Below are positions 46,401-53,285 of a DNA stretch of 64,000 nt, piece by piece. How positions within the stretch are numbered: position 1 is the first letter of the stretch; the number at the start of each line of letters is the position of its first letter. The position numbers and the translations under genes were made by a program. This DNA is from a virus. The DNA is taken from IMG/VR virus record IMGVR_UViG_3300017917_000952, positions 62,001 through 126,000 of that record; one strand, given 5' to 3'. A model generated the notes under the pieces. The model was not told where the DNA came from. It made no database searches and was given only the letters and a program-made list of their open reading frames with translations.

Positions 46401-49352
46401 TAATTCATCAACTGGCAGAATACCCAATAAGCCGGGGCGAGTATACAGAGTGTTTACTACTCCGTTGATTCGTCCAGCCTCAATGTCGTCCCATAGAATT
46501 AAGTTACCGCTTGTGTATGGAGCAGGGCCGTAAGCATTTTCCCACCAGATAGGCTTTTGAGACAGGCCTAACATTTCCCAAGGATGGATATGCGGACGGT
46601 CTGTTCCATATAACCAGAATAGTAAGGCTTTGTACGATCCGGAAAACTCCTGATCTAATTCAGCGATATAGGTTTCGCTAAAGTTCCAAGTCTTAGAATT
46701 AGAAGGATCAAATGTGCTGTTAGAGACATAGTCAATGCCAAACCTAGTTGCCCATCTTACAAAGTCACCTTCGAGTATCTGCGACACTTCTTCTTTAGAA
46801 TAGTCAGTATCTCTAAATGCTCCCGGCATTAAAGAATTAATGTCAAGCAATTCAGAATTGTAAGTCGACTTTATGTTGTTATAAATTCTTTTCTCAAATT
46901 CTAAAATAATTGCATCTCTGTAATCGCCATAGGCGATTGTGATACTTCCGTCGTGTCCTTGAATTACCTGTTGAGGTGTTGTGTAACTTGTATCTTCAAA
47001 GATAGATGGAGCAAACTTTGGATAAAGACCTAACTTACTTGGTGTTAATGGAATATAACTAGCAGTAGTGTCTTTGTAATCGTTAATAACGATAACGTCA
47101 CCGACTTCTAATTCAGAATGAATGTCTACTGTAGTAGTATCAGTGTTGAATGTATAATCAACTCCGTGAACTAATTGTTCGCCGTTTCTATAAACATATA
47201 CTGCTCGTAGACTTAACTTGTCAAGGTTAAAATCTTCTTGTAGTGGGAATGACGGGTTATTAATTGTTAGATTGTTAACGGTCCAAGAACGTGTAACTTC
47301 GGGTACGCCGAAGCCGACCATATCAGATAGATAGTAGTCGTTTTCATAAACTTTACTTTCATTTAGTGCGGTAAGAACAGCATCAACAGCCTCAACTGGT
47401 GTTAGTTGTTCAGTTACGGAAAGTAATTTATTTAAAAATGCTAACTTAAAGTTTCCGTAGTTTTCTGCAGACTTCTGAAGTGCATTAATTACATCGTGCT
47501 CCTTTTGTCCTAAGAACATCTGTGCAAAGGCAATAGGATTGTCACTAGAAATTAATCTAGTTCCAAGGTGTGTTACATCAGGAAGGTCTCTTAATTCTAA
47601 TCCAGGAACAGTTACAATTCGTTCAACCATCGATGTTACATGTTGTCCTAACTCACTAATTGTAAATTGAGAAATGTTTCCGTTCAACGGATTGTTGGTT
47701 AAACTTAGCGGCTCTTCGTAATAACTTAAAATACCAGTAGCAGGAGAAGATAATAACGGAATAGGATATTCCTCTCCGTCAGTCCATGCGTTTTTAAATT
47801 CGGTTCCTATTCTAATATAAGTAGCATTGGTTGAAATTTCTTTTGTTGGTTCACCCAATTGGCTTATTACGAGTGTTTCAGAACATAGATTGTTATCAAA
47901 CAGAATGCTACCAATAGTATTAACATTTCTGTAGGCTAAAGAAAATCCTAGGTAAGGATCTACTGGGTTATTGCCAGTAGCATAACTAAAAATCTTGTTA
48001 CCTGTAAAGTCGCTTAGATAGAAATTCTTGTCGGAATAACTATTTCCTTCTTGGTCAAAAAGATCAAACAAAGGTGCTTGGTTTAGTGTTTCTTTCTGCT
48101 GTGCAAATACCCAAACTTCACCGTTATACCACCATTCAGTGGCATTGTTTTCTTCGCCTAGCATAATTGTTATAGAATCTTCTAGGCTAGGTTCATAGGT
48201 CTGTTGTAGTGTAAGTGTAGGAACCCCCTGCTGAATAATGTAGACAACTTCGTAGACTTTACCACGAATGCCTGGTAATTCGGCGGCATTAAAAATAACA
48301 CGATGGCCGTTTTCTAATAGGACGCCGTCGATATAAACTGGGGTTGTAGAACCTTCGACAGTACTAAAAGGATCTGTGTTTACGTTGTCTACAAGATCAA
48401 CAGGCAAAATACCCTTCGAACCAAAATTGAATAATTTAATGTCCGGTTTGAATTCAATAATAGGTCGTTGTGCTCTGCCAGTAGCAAGATCCGGAGTAAC
48501 TCCGTTGATCATAGCACTTAGTTTTATAACATCTTTATGAACCCAACGATTGTATCTGCTCCATGGGTTTAAGTCAGAGCTTGCTCTGTTAATAGTAACA
48601 TATTCTACTTTTAAGTTAGGTAGTTCACGATCATTGTCATAAGGAATATCGTCAAACTTGTTAGAATCAAATCCGTCAGGATAAGGAGATAGGAAACTTT
48701 CAGAAACAATTAAACTATCGTAAGGAACTAATTTAATAGATGTGCCTACTCCTTCAACAAAGAAATACTTGTTATGATATTTTTGAGGAATTTCTAATCC
48801 GCCAAATGATATCAACATGCCGTTAGACAAGTTAATAGTTTCAGTTTCTCCAGTTGATGTTAAAACTTCAATGGTAGCAGTTGCCTTACCTACGATTTCA
48901 TAATCAATATCTAGGTTAGAAGTAGGTACTTCTAACACTTCTGGGCCGAACGGCATCCAGAAATAATTTTGATAGTTTACAAGTTTATCCCAATCTACAT
49001 GAGGATTGTAAGAATAGTATTTTGTTCTTAGCAGTCTGTCAAGGTTGTTTGTGAACCCGCCCTTGATAGCAACTTCATTCACAAAATCATCGTATCCTTG
49101 TGTATCAACTACATTACCTAACTTGTCTTGGATAATTAGCGCAGGGTCGAGTTGATAAGGATTACCATTAGAAATATAGACATCCGTGGCTTTATAAGTA
49201 GGTGTTCGTTCGCTACCTACATAACCGTCAATACTTTCTAACTGAGGTTTTTGTATTAGTTGGTCAATAGTACTGCTAAGAAATTTTGTATTCTTAACAG
49301 TTTTAAAATACTCAGGTAAAAAATTAACCGAACTAACTTTTTTATTTGCCAT
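37491..49352 (-). CDS. Giant baseplate/fibre structural protein with beta-propeller-like region
   Basis: 3953 residues, by far the largest gene here. The N-terminus (VSSVNFLPEYFKTVKNTKFL, FVNEVAIKGGFTNNLDRLLR, VDWDKLVNYQNYFW) is a conserved start seen in large virion proteins of aquatic T4-like phages. Residues ~1900-2230 contain repeated hydrophobic-Gly blades with FG-GAP-like loops (NVLVVGLPNGFF, GANFGAAVF, GLVFAGAPN, VISATG), suggesting a beta-propeller. The region after ~2750 is beta-rich with Ig-like repeats and ends near the fibre genes. It follows gp6, where T4 has genes 7 and 8, so it may combine wedge and adhesin functions. I see no transmembrane segments and no frameshift. Confidence 0.85.
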   Translation of the reverse strand: MANKKVSSVNFLPEYFKTVKNTKFLSSTIDQLIQKPQLESIDGYVGSERTPTYKATDVYISNGNPYQLDPALIIQDKLGNVVDTQGYDDFVNEVAIKGGFTNNLDRLLRTKYYSYNPHVDWDKLVNYQNYFWMPFGPEVLEVPTSNLDIDYEIVGKATATIEVLTSTGETETINLSNGMLISFGGLEIPQKYHNKYFFVEGVGTSIKLVPYDSLIVSESFLSPYPDGFDSNKFDDIPYDNDRELPNLKVEYVTINRASSDLNPWSRYNRWVHKDVIKLSAMINGVTPDLATGRAQRPIIEFKPDIKLFNFGSKGILPVDLVDNVNTDPFSTVEGSTTPVYIDGVLLENGHRVIFNAAELPGIRGKVYEVVYIIQQGVPTLTLQQTYEPSLEDSITIMLGEENNATEWWYNGEVWVFAQQKETLNQAPLFDLFDQEGNSYSDKNFYLSDFTGNKIFSYATGNNPVDPYLGFSLAYRNVNTIGSILFDNNLCSETLVISQLGEPTKEISTNATYIRIGTEFKNAWTDGEEYPIPLLSSPATGILSYYEEPLSLTNNPLNGNISQFTISELGQHVTSMVERIVTVPGLELRDLPDVTHLGTRLISSDNPIAFAQMFLGQKEHDVINALQKSAENYGNFKLAFLNKLLSVTEQLTPVEAVDAVLTALNESKVYENDYYLSDMVGFGVPEVTRSWTVNNLTINNPSFPLQEDFNLDKLSLRAVYVYRNGEQLVHGVDYTFNTDTTTVDIHSELEVGDVIVINDYKDTTASYIPLTPSKLGLYPKFAPSIFEDTSYTTPQQVIQGHDGSITIAYGDYRDAIILEFEKRIYNNIKSTYNSELLDINSLMPGAFRDTDYSKEEVSQILEGDFVRWATRFGIDYVSNSTFDPSNSKTWNFSETYIAELDQEFSGSYKALLFWLYGTDRPHIHPWEMLGLSQKPIWWENAYGPAPYTSGNLILWDDIEAGRINGVVNTLYTRPGLLGILPVDELGNLVVPTTIIPDVAESNKKKSWTVGDLGPAEHAWRRSSYYPFAVQRLLALTKPTEYLTHFYDVSRVEKNISGQWVYTNNNYFFTLKDLAIYGENNTLTSGFSAFISEIGKARDKNYIEKLRQDLSYATYRLFCKLNGYADQDTLRIVVDAYDPTSSAPGSILPAQNYKLWFNTSNPLISLAISGMIVQKVVGGYSIRGYDKQDAFFNVFKPIRNLGTPSINVGGVSEKYVVWQPSGTGGGTGLSAADTTSASPAPTGSFYQKGQYVQHNGAYYRTIVAHRATGTFNQEYFQRVGQLPTKGGAAVQVASTFEQTITRVPYGVFCTNIQEVYDIIIGYGRWLESQGFKFDTFSEELNKTLDWNLTAEEFLFWSTQNWDVGSIITLSPFADSLTHVSNQTVVNNLFDSFYEYSILGADGTAYPKSDLSVSRVDGTCFIETAPNTDGIYFARLNLVQKEHAIIFDNSTIFNDVIYDIETGNRQRRVKLVGFKTANWDGGLTSPGFVYDKAESSDWAPNTPYTIGDTVRFNGKYYSANQNVERSQTFEFSKWDALREKPVPALLPNFDYKISQFEDFYSLDSDNFDEDQQTLAQHLIGYTPRVYLNNIFPDPIAQYKFYQGFIREKGTKNAVNKLAKVSELTNKGALDYKEEWAFRVGNFGSFRTYDELETPLVEGTFLENPQIFSFVDQVPPQNSKDLVHYVTPADLTVSPENYIPGSTFKSTTSTDALLLQHSGYVRLGDVTATAYNENSLLDIANSGQLKDGDTIWLGFKPDGDWDVYKYSYVPAEVVGVFVSSPLSAITFTTKFPHGLSVGQLIGINQLNDQVNGIYKVTAINNSKQFTVASELASIENAPLPTPGQLYVFKSVRTSSFDALPSDEILYRAPYGSKYWIDNTEAEGWEVYEKIDNYSSKTYFSLFPNVKLGSSISKPKNSNVLVVGLPNGFFQTGGVSFYEKDQDGVYKNLLRWRIGGSYNQVGANFGAAVFYDDKPFAESKFGLVFAGAPNVGVVKVSSINSQYLIEGVSTFITNPDIGTVTNFGKHLFVERNATNKLTLIGADTAVYAYEVKENAGNIATAFKIKVTSANTITGISGSDDASVIAIGAGNVVEIYNKSLVKTQTLRLENTSVKVSADGNYILVSNSQIENENGSFGKVIVYRNLNGSFVMDQIVENPVPGSVLKFGTSVDIDTDNKTVVISATGINSTLATTFDKGLFTLDGGITTIKSTEAGTGAVYVYFRKTSRFVFTQELLNTFVARNPGNNFGKVALIDGPSIFVGVPCEDNVSLKPGFIEFKKKDETVNSLKQIVKQDTFVDISTINRIALIDTEKDQVINYLDIFDPLKGRIPGIAEQELSYKLMSDPAIYSIGVQGVNVDTNKNWLDEHVGELWWDLSTAKYQWYEQGELEYRKNNWGKLFPGATIDVYEWVSTPLLPSEWAIEADTAAGLAKGISGQPRFVDNSVISVKQVYDPVTNSFTNIYYYWVKNKTVKPNTKNRRLSSYDIATVIADPKAYGLSFAAIIDSHAVMLSNLGNLPVDSKISINIAQNNSTEVVQTPRHTQWYILEEGSSTKMPPAQLEKKMIDSLLGRDKLGNLVPDPSLSLRTRYGIGVRPQQTMFADRFSALRNIIEFANEVLISQPVNGYYSFKNLNAQEEIPSQFENTYDFLVEDNTTLESIDTTGFERAILNCSINNNGEVDNIVIANPGFGYGKLNPVYNSTGTVIGYEGPTFTVDDAKYITTFDSNATTFDGNRTRFITRDEPNTFAEGLKITTRVDETGSIVQATIVNAGKRFGANFRLIARPQTVIVQSDDTYNGKWTRYEWDYVLGIWNRAKTQSFNTSLYWDYVDYASSEYNQFQIYSSVVGSPYELEGLELQQDQYVKVNNGGDGNFIVLKKTAPGVYGTYGDGYDLVYKQNGTIQFKDSLWRIKDNPLNWDFKNTWDQTLWDQRPDIELEYIFAALKNDLFIYELKSNWNLMFFKAVKYAMSEQKILDWAFKTSFISLTHTLGELDQPPVYKMQDSSYYEDYVKEVKPYHTQIRNFITKYTVTEIEQQPVTPVPTPLFNSFSVDSGVMSYSNSDVSELDRTASIELKFDRTSFNNQVGDFEVLDTFVTDGIERTFDLSWVPAFDKTGIVVKVNGIIALGSEWNVEYTERIYNGFHKKFATLNFFDQEPMPAGNVVTVKYRKNANVLNGTERVLAYYTSTYGVVGLDLNALVEGIEFPGLTVGGAYEGPGFSNPYGGLTPDTYLSGGTWLNGEKNTALGLNPEDIIITGEVGFINTFSGHAPSEMLPGFIIDALGVNVYTVGPSLSPTIINGNFEVSTSSAVQAYSLPMLPASNDSISVILNNNILQYTTSTLELFEYEFGIDWINSKLLIPPQTESGLLEYSLIGVGGGSADVGAIDHVVNVVNSCTSATIQSEILAGVVQDVYVTVNGEYTDNISLDVSAGASGYALVTVTDLDENQFNTIQVWFFTEPSSNFNKIVEQISTTSTFTLNAVGVHIVELLQGGRTERLIDGQYTIIGTTVTINPGILNVGDAVRVITFVDNTGSLGVTEEEFTGNPDRRFVMTQPVSNVNYMWVSIIGPDGTTKTLTNGQDFIILEDNLTIQISDEWTINTTDTIEVISFTDPMYSGNVLGYRMFKDILGNTTFTRISEEHSTYLTQPLLPTDTEIHVNDASVLTAPIVDENKPGVILINYERIEFYQMNGNTLGQLTRGTLGTGINPALDAGVKVIDQGYEQEFETSERTDIQLNYTDGSVFYEIKKFDHDVSIPNTTATVSSQGIVLDESISLNDQVEVYLGGHQLRKALQFSHDTSVMLDQVSIDSIKGTVEQISDLNSINASKGDSYIDNSSGKVWTFTRTRTDNLTVPGWVYSGLTRLVPDYSIVIDGSIQKIYLNIEVEDNIELTIVKKFSRSDDFNTVVGTGTTLSLWDSTTAISNFLKESKTVLPVELYANNEEVLLDERARPLTDENGVTLTGNT

Positions 49353-49355
49353 AAC

Positions 49356-52300
49356 TTATCCAGCGTTAATCAATGTTGTATTCAACTGTGTTGCAGTAAT
49401 AGCATCTATCACTGCGATGTCTGATGCTCTAGCACCACTAATAAAAATCTCGTTGCTTTGACATGCAACTTCATATAGACTACCAAAATTATTAATTGTA
49501 GGAACAATTACAAAGTTAGTTATGTCTGGAGTTAAGAGGTTCATGATATAAGTTGATAATTCACTGAAGTGAAAACTCTTACCAAAGTCCCAATTCTCTA
49601 ACGAGAAGAAATTATTAATTCCGCTTAGGATATTTGATATAATCTCATTATCACTTAATGTACTCGACGGACTCTTTACTGCTTTAAATTTTGCCTGTAG
49701 GTTAATATTTGCTGCTTCACCGAACAGAACTTTATACTTGACTGGTTGATAGATCAGCTCGTCGCTGATTGTTTTAATAGGTTCTAACACTTCAGCATAA
49801 TTGCTTTCTAGTGTGTAACTAGAAGGAGGTAGTGGCTCAGATCCTGATCCAGTTAGTAACCAATTTCTAAACTCAGTATCATATTCTTTGGTTAGCATGT
49901 AAACATCAACAAGATTACTCTTGCTAGGATCTATTCTAAATTCTTCGCCACTATTATGTTGATAGTGGAAACTAATTTCACTTCGGCCTTGATAAGCAAT
50001 GTACTCACTTTCGAATACAAACTCGTTAAACTTATTCACAGACTTAACAGTATCAGTATCAACAAAATAATATAGATACTCCGAATCTAACTCGTTGTTA
50101 AAATATTGTCTTGCAGCGTTCTCAGTTCCAAAAACCAAATAAGTCATAGGATCTACTAAATTAAAATCCATACCATCGGGTGTGAACTTGAACAATACAT
50201 ATCCGTCACTAGTTCCGTTAGTATAAGATCCAACAACATCATTAAAGATATCTGGATTAATAATTTGACCGATTCTGCCGCTGTCTTGATGATTATAGAA
50301 ACTAACTTCAACTCTTGCAGGATTAATATATCCGTCTACCTCAACAATGGGTCCGTCGATTTGCCAAACATGATCAACTCCTAAAGGAGAATTTGTTCCG
50401 GTCTTTTCATTGATAGACAATACTGTAATTTTATCTCTAACTACAGAATTATTAACATAATCGAAGTTTACATCATTCTTATCAGTATAGAATCCTGTTT
50501 GCTTATTGCTCTGGAAGATGTAACTTGTATTTCTGTATCGAACCTTGTATTGAGTGCCCGCCCATGTAAATGCAATTATCCAACTAGAGTCTTTATTTGT
50601 ATTTGTAATATCGGCTTCGTAGTCAAGGCTGAAAGGACTGACTAAGTCAAGGTTTGTATCTTCAATAATTTTCCAAATTCTGTCAACGGAGTCAAATCTT
50701 AGACCAAAGTTTCTTTGGCTTAGACATAATGTTACTAGATCATTTTCAAATGTATAATTTAGACTGTTGTCAAATGTAGGAATAATCTCTACAGGGATAG
50801 CACCTTGTCCGGGTCTGTTTCCTAAAATAATAGGACCTGTACCGTCACTTAAATTGCCGAGGCCGACGTTTGATCCGTCTCCGACAACTTGCATAACTGT
50901 ACTCCATACATAATCAACTGTCTTATTTGTTTTCTGAGAAACAATCTTTCCATTAGGTAAGAAATATTGATCTGCTCCTAGGTTTGTTTTAGGTGGAACA
51001 AACTTGATTAGAGCACCAGGAGTAATATATCTTAAAACTCCGCTAGTAAAATCTCCCACGCTTAGAGGAGCGTTGACATTTAATTGTCTGTTCTTAGAAT
51101 AAAAGAAGCCCCGTCCTTGACCTGTAACAATGTTCGAACTGTTCCATTCAATCGTTGGAACACTAATATTAGGATTTAAGGTAATAGGAGCAAGAGTTCT
51201 ATACTTGTCATGATAGAATGTTAGTAAAGAATTTGAACCTATAACAGAAGACAGTGTTGTTCTAAACACTGAAAAGATTTCATTTCTAGAGTTAAAAGAG
51301 AATACAAAATTCTTTTCGTTCTCATCTTTATATACAATACCGTCTGTTCCAAAGATATTAGCAGAGCTATACTTGGCGCTTACATCGCTTAGATCAAAAT
51401 ACTTGCTCACTCCGCTGACTGTTCTTGCCATGCTCTTAACTTTTAAGACCCCGCTGGTCAATGTTAGCGGTGCAATGTTATAGTCCTCGCCTGTTACCAT
51501 TCTGTTTTGTAGGTAGTAGGTTTGGGGAGCATTTTGTTGAATGCTTGTAGTAGACTCTGTACCTGCACTATTGCTAATAGTGTATTGTAAAGATAATGTT
51601 AGAGTTAATGTATGATTCTGTCCAGACTTGCTTAGGTAAGGAATTCTAACAATAATACCTGCCATCTGTTGTGGACGGATAGTATATGTTAGACCGTTGC
51701 TCTGTCTATAGAATAACTGGAAGGAGCCTTTTGGTAAGTTACCAAAATTACCGTCTGTAAAGTTAATATCAATCTGATCGTTATCTCTAGTAGTGATGCT
51801 ATAAAGATTTTTATTGTCAAAAGATACGCTGTTATAGATAACGTTATTTCCAACAACAGAAGGCACCTTAGTCCAGGGTGCATCAGGATAATTTCCGCTA
51901 GGTTCTAACTGCCATAGCCATACGTCAGTATCGTTAATGTCATTAACATTAATACCAATAATTTCATTAGGTACAGGATTAGAAATAGTAAAGTTACTTA
52001 AAGAAAGTGTTCCTTGCTTAAACATTGCAAAGAAACCAGAATTACTGCTGCCAGATCCTTGATTATCGTTTTGATAGAGAACGCTAAACGGTGCCGCTGG
52101 CTTAGGAGTTGCTTCGTAGATAAAAGATTTTCCGCTAAAGGATGCAGGTACAACTTCAAACGTCATACCTGTTCCGTTAATGTTTTTGCTAAAACTGAAT
52201 ACAGGAACGTCTTGGTTAGTGGTATTCAGTTGATATTGTTCTGTAAGAATGCCGTTTAAAGTAGCACGATCGTTTGGCTTGCCAAAGACTGTTTGACCTG

Positions 52301-52793
52301 GCATAGCAGAGTTAAGGATAGTTGTGAACTGCTCATACCATAAATTGTTTGTCGGATCACTCCATTCAACAGTGGTATTTGCAAGGTTAACTCCCGTGCT
52401 ATCACTAATGTTTTCAGTCGTGCTGATTGCTGTGATCTTTAGCAGCCCAGAAGCAGGTCTGTTACGTTTTGGTGCGTAACTGATTAATTGGGCTAGTCTT
52501 AAGACACTCTCGCGACGCTGTGCAGTTTCTAAAAAGTTTTCGCGAGCATTTAGGTCAATGCGGAAACTTAGATTTTGACCTAGAAAGGAAATTACATCAA
52601 TTAGTGCAATGAATTCACTGCTGTCGATATAGTCGTTGAAATCTTCAGGAAAGTTTTCTTGAAGATAGGAAATTAAAACACGACGAATAGTTTCGAAATC
52701 ATAACTTTGAAAGTCAGCATTTTTCAAAGACTGATAGATTTTTGTCCAGTCCTCTGTTACTAAAAGTTTTGTGTTTGTTGATGGAATAGTCAT
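49356..52793 (-). CDS. 6: Baseplate wedge protein gp6-like
   Basis: 1145 residues. The N-terminal part is unmistakable: LISYLQENFPEDFNDYIDSS, FIALIDVISFLGQNLSFRID, LNARENFLETAQRRESVLRL. This is the gp6/baseplate-J-like core that forms the iris ring of the contractile-tail baseplate. T4 gp6 is 660 residues. The extra ~480 residues are beta-rich insertions in the middle and C-terminal portion, a feature of large aquatic myophages. The end (NINLQAKFKAVKSPSSTL ... FSLENWDFGKSFHFSELSTY) is the conserved C-terminal domain. A late promoter candidate lies just upstream. Confidence 0.92.
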   Translation of the reverse strand: MTIPSTNTKLLVTEDWTKIYQSLKNADFQSYDFETIRRVLISYLQENFPEDFNDYIDSSEFIALIDVISFLGQNLSFRIDLNARENFLETAQRRESVLRLAQLISYAPKRNRPASGLLKITAISTTENISDSTGVNLANTTVEWSDPTNNLWYEQFTTILNSAMPGQTVFGKPNDRATLNGILTEQYQLNTTNQDVPVFSFSKNINGTGMTFEVVPASFSGKSFIYEATPKPAAPFSVLYQNDNQGSGSSNSGFFAMFKQGTLSLSNFTISNPVPNEIIGINVNDINDTDVWLWQLEPSGNYPDAPWTKVPSVVGNNVIYNSVSFDNKNLYSITTRDNDQIDINFTDGNFGNLPKGSFQLFYRQSNGLTYTIRPQQMAGIIVRIPYLSKSGQNHTLTLTLSLQYTISNSAGTESTTSIQQNAPQTYYLQNRMVTGEDYNIAPLTLTSGVLKVKSMARTVSGVSKYFDLSDVSAKYSSANIFGTDGIVYKDENEKNFVFSFNSRNEIFSVFRTTLSSVIGSNSLLTFYHDKYRTLAPITLNPNISVPTIEWNSSNIVTGQGRGFFYSKNRQLNVNAPLSVGDFTSGVLRYITPGALIKFVPPKTNLGADQYFLPNGKIVSQKTNKTVDYVWSTVMQVVGDGSNVGLGNLSDGTGPIILGNRPGQGAIPVEIIPTFDNSLNYTFENDLVTLCLSQRNFGLRFDSVDRIWKIIEDTNLDLVSPFSLDYEADITNTNKDSSWIIAFTWAGTQYKVRYRNTSYIFQSNKQTGFYTDKNDVNFDYVNNSVVRDKITVLSINEKTGTNSPLGVDHVWQIDGPIVEVDGYINPARVEVSFYNHQDSGRIGQIINPDIFNDVVGSYTNGTSDGYVLFKFTPDGMDFNLVDPMTYLVFGTENAARQYFNNELDSEYLYYFVDTDTVKSVNKFNEFVFESEYIAYQGRSEISFHYQHNSGEEFRIDPSKSNLVDVYMLTKEYDTEFRNWLLTGSGSEPLPPSSYTLESNYAEVLEPIKTISDELIYQPVKYKVLFGEAANINLQAKFKAVKSPSSTLSDNEIISNILSGINNFFSLENWDFGKSFHFSELSTYIMNLLTPDITNFVIVPTINNFGSLYEVACQSNEIFISGARASDIAVIDAITATQLNTTLINAG

Positions 52794-52809
52794 AATTTCT
52801 TTCTATATC

Positions 52810-52818
52810 GTATTTATT
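52810..52818 (-). promoter_or_regulatory. Candidate late promoter for gp6
   Basis: On the minus strand AATAAATAC in a T/A-rich context, 17 bases before ATG 52793, in a 44-base gap between gp25 and gp6. It matches the T4 late -10 element TATAAATA except at the first base. Confidence 0.45.
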
Positions 52819-52837
52819 TTTCATATAAACCGAGTAC

Positions 52838-53275
52838 TTATTGAACTGTTAATCCGATGTTCTGATCAAAGCTCAACCTCATAGCACTGGTTTGATCTGT
52901 GCCTTTTAGTTTCATTGTTACTTCGACAATGTATCCTGTAGGGTACTCAGTTAGATTCATAGAGACTGGAATTGCCCTAGGATCGCTTTCACATATTCTT
53001 TTAATGTCCTGTGTTAGTGCATCGCGGATATCAGGAGTCATTGGCTCCATTAACACATCCCAAATTATTGTTCCAAAATTAGGATTCATTACACGCTCGC
53101 CGCGCCTTGTGTTAAATGTATTAATAATGTTTTGCTTGACTAGTTCAAGATCAAAAATTTTAACAGATGCGTTAGCAGGAGTTCGACTACTGTATCCTTT
53201 ATAAAACTGAACCTTCTTTGTAGAAGGCTCAGAAACCAAGGATGCATTTGTAATTTCAAGTGATTTGTATGGCAT
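52838..53275 (-). CDS. 25: Baseplate wedge protein gp25-like
   Basis: 145 residues. The gpW/gp25 fold shows DLELVKQNIINTFNTRRGER, VMNPNFGTIIWDVLMEPM and IRDALTQDIKRICESDPR with an ITEYPTGY-like turn. gp25 is a core wedge component that initiates sheath assembly. Size is close to T4 gp25 (132). It lies between gp5 and gp6, as in many T4-like phages. No Shine-Dalgarno is obvious, but GAAATAAATATT (minus strand, 53281-53292) sits just before the start. Confidence 0.93.
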   Translation of the reverse strand: MPYKSLEITNASLVSEPSTKKVQFYKGYSSRTPANASVKIFDLELVKQNIINTFNTRRGERVMNPNFGTIIWDVLMEPMTPDIRDALTQDIKRICESDPRAIPVSMNLTEYPTGYIVEVTMKLKGTDQTSAMRLSFDQNIGLTVQ

Positions 53276-53285
53276 AGTCTAATAT

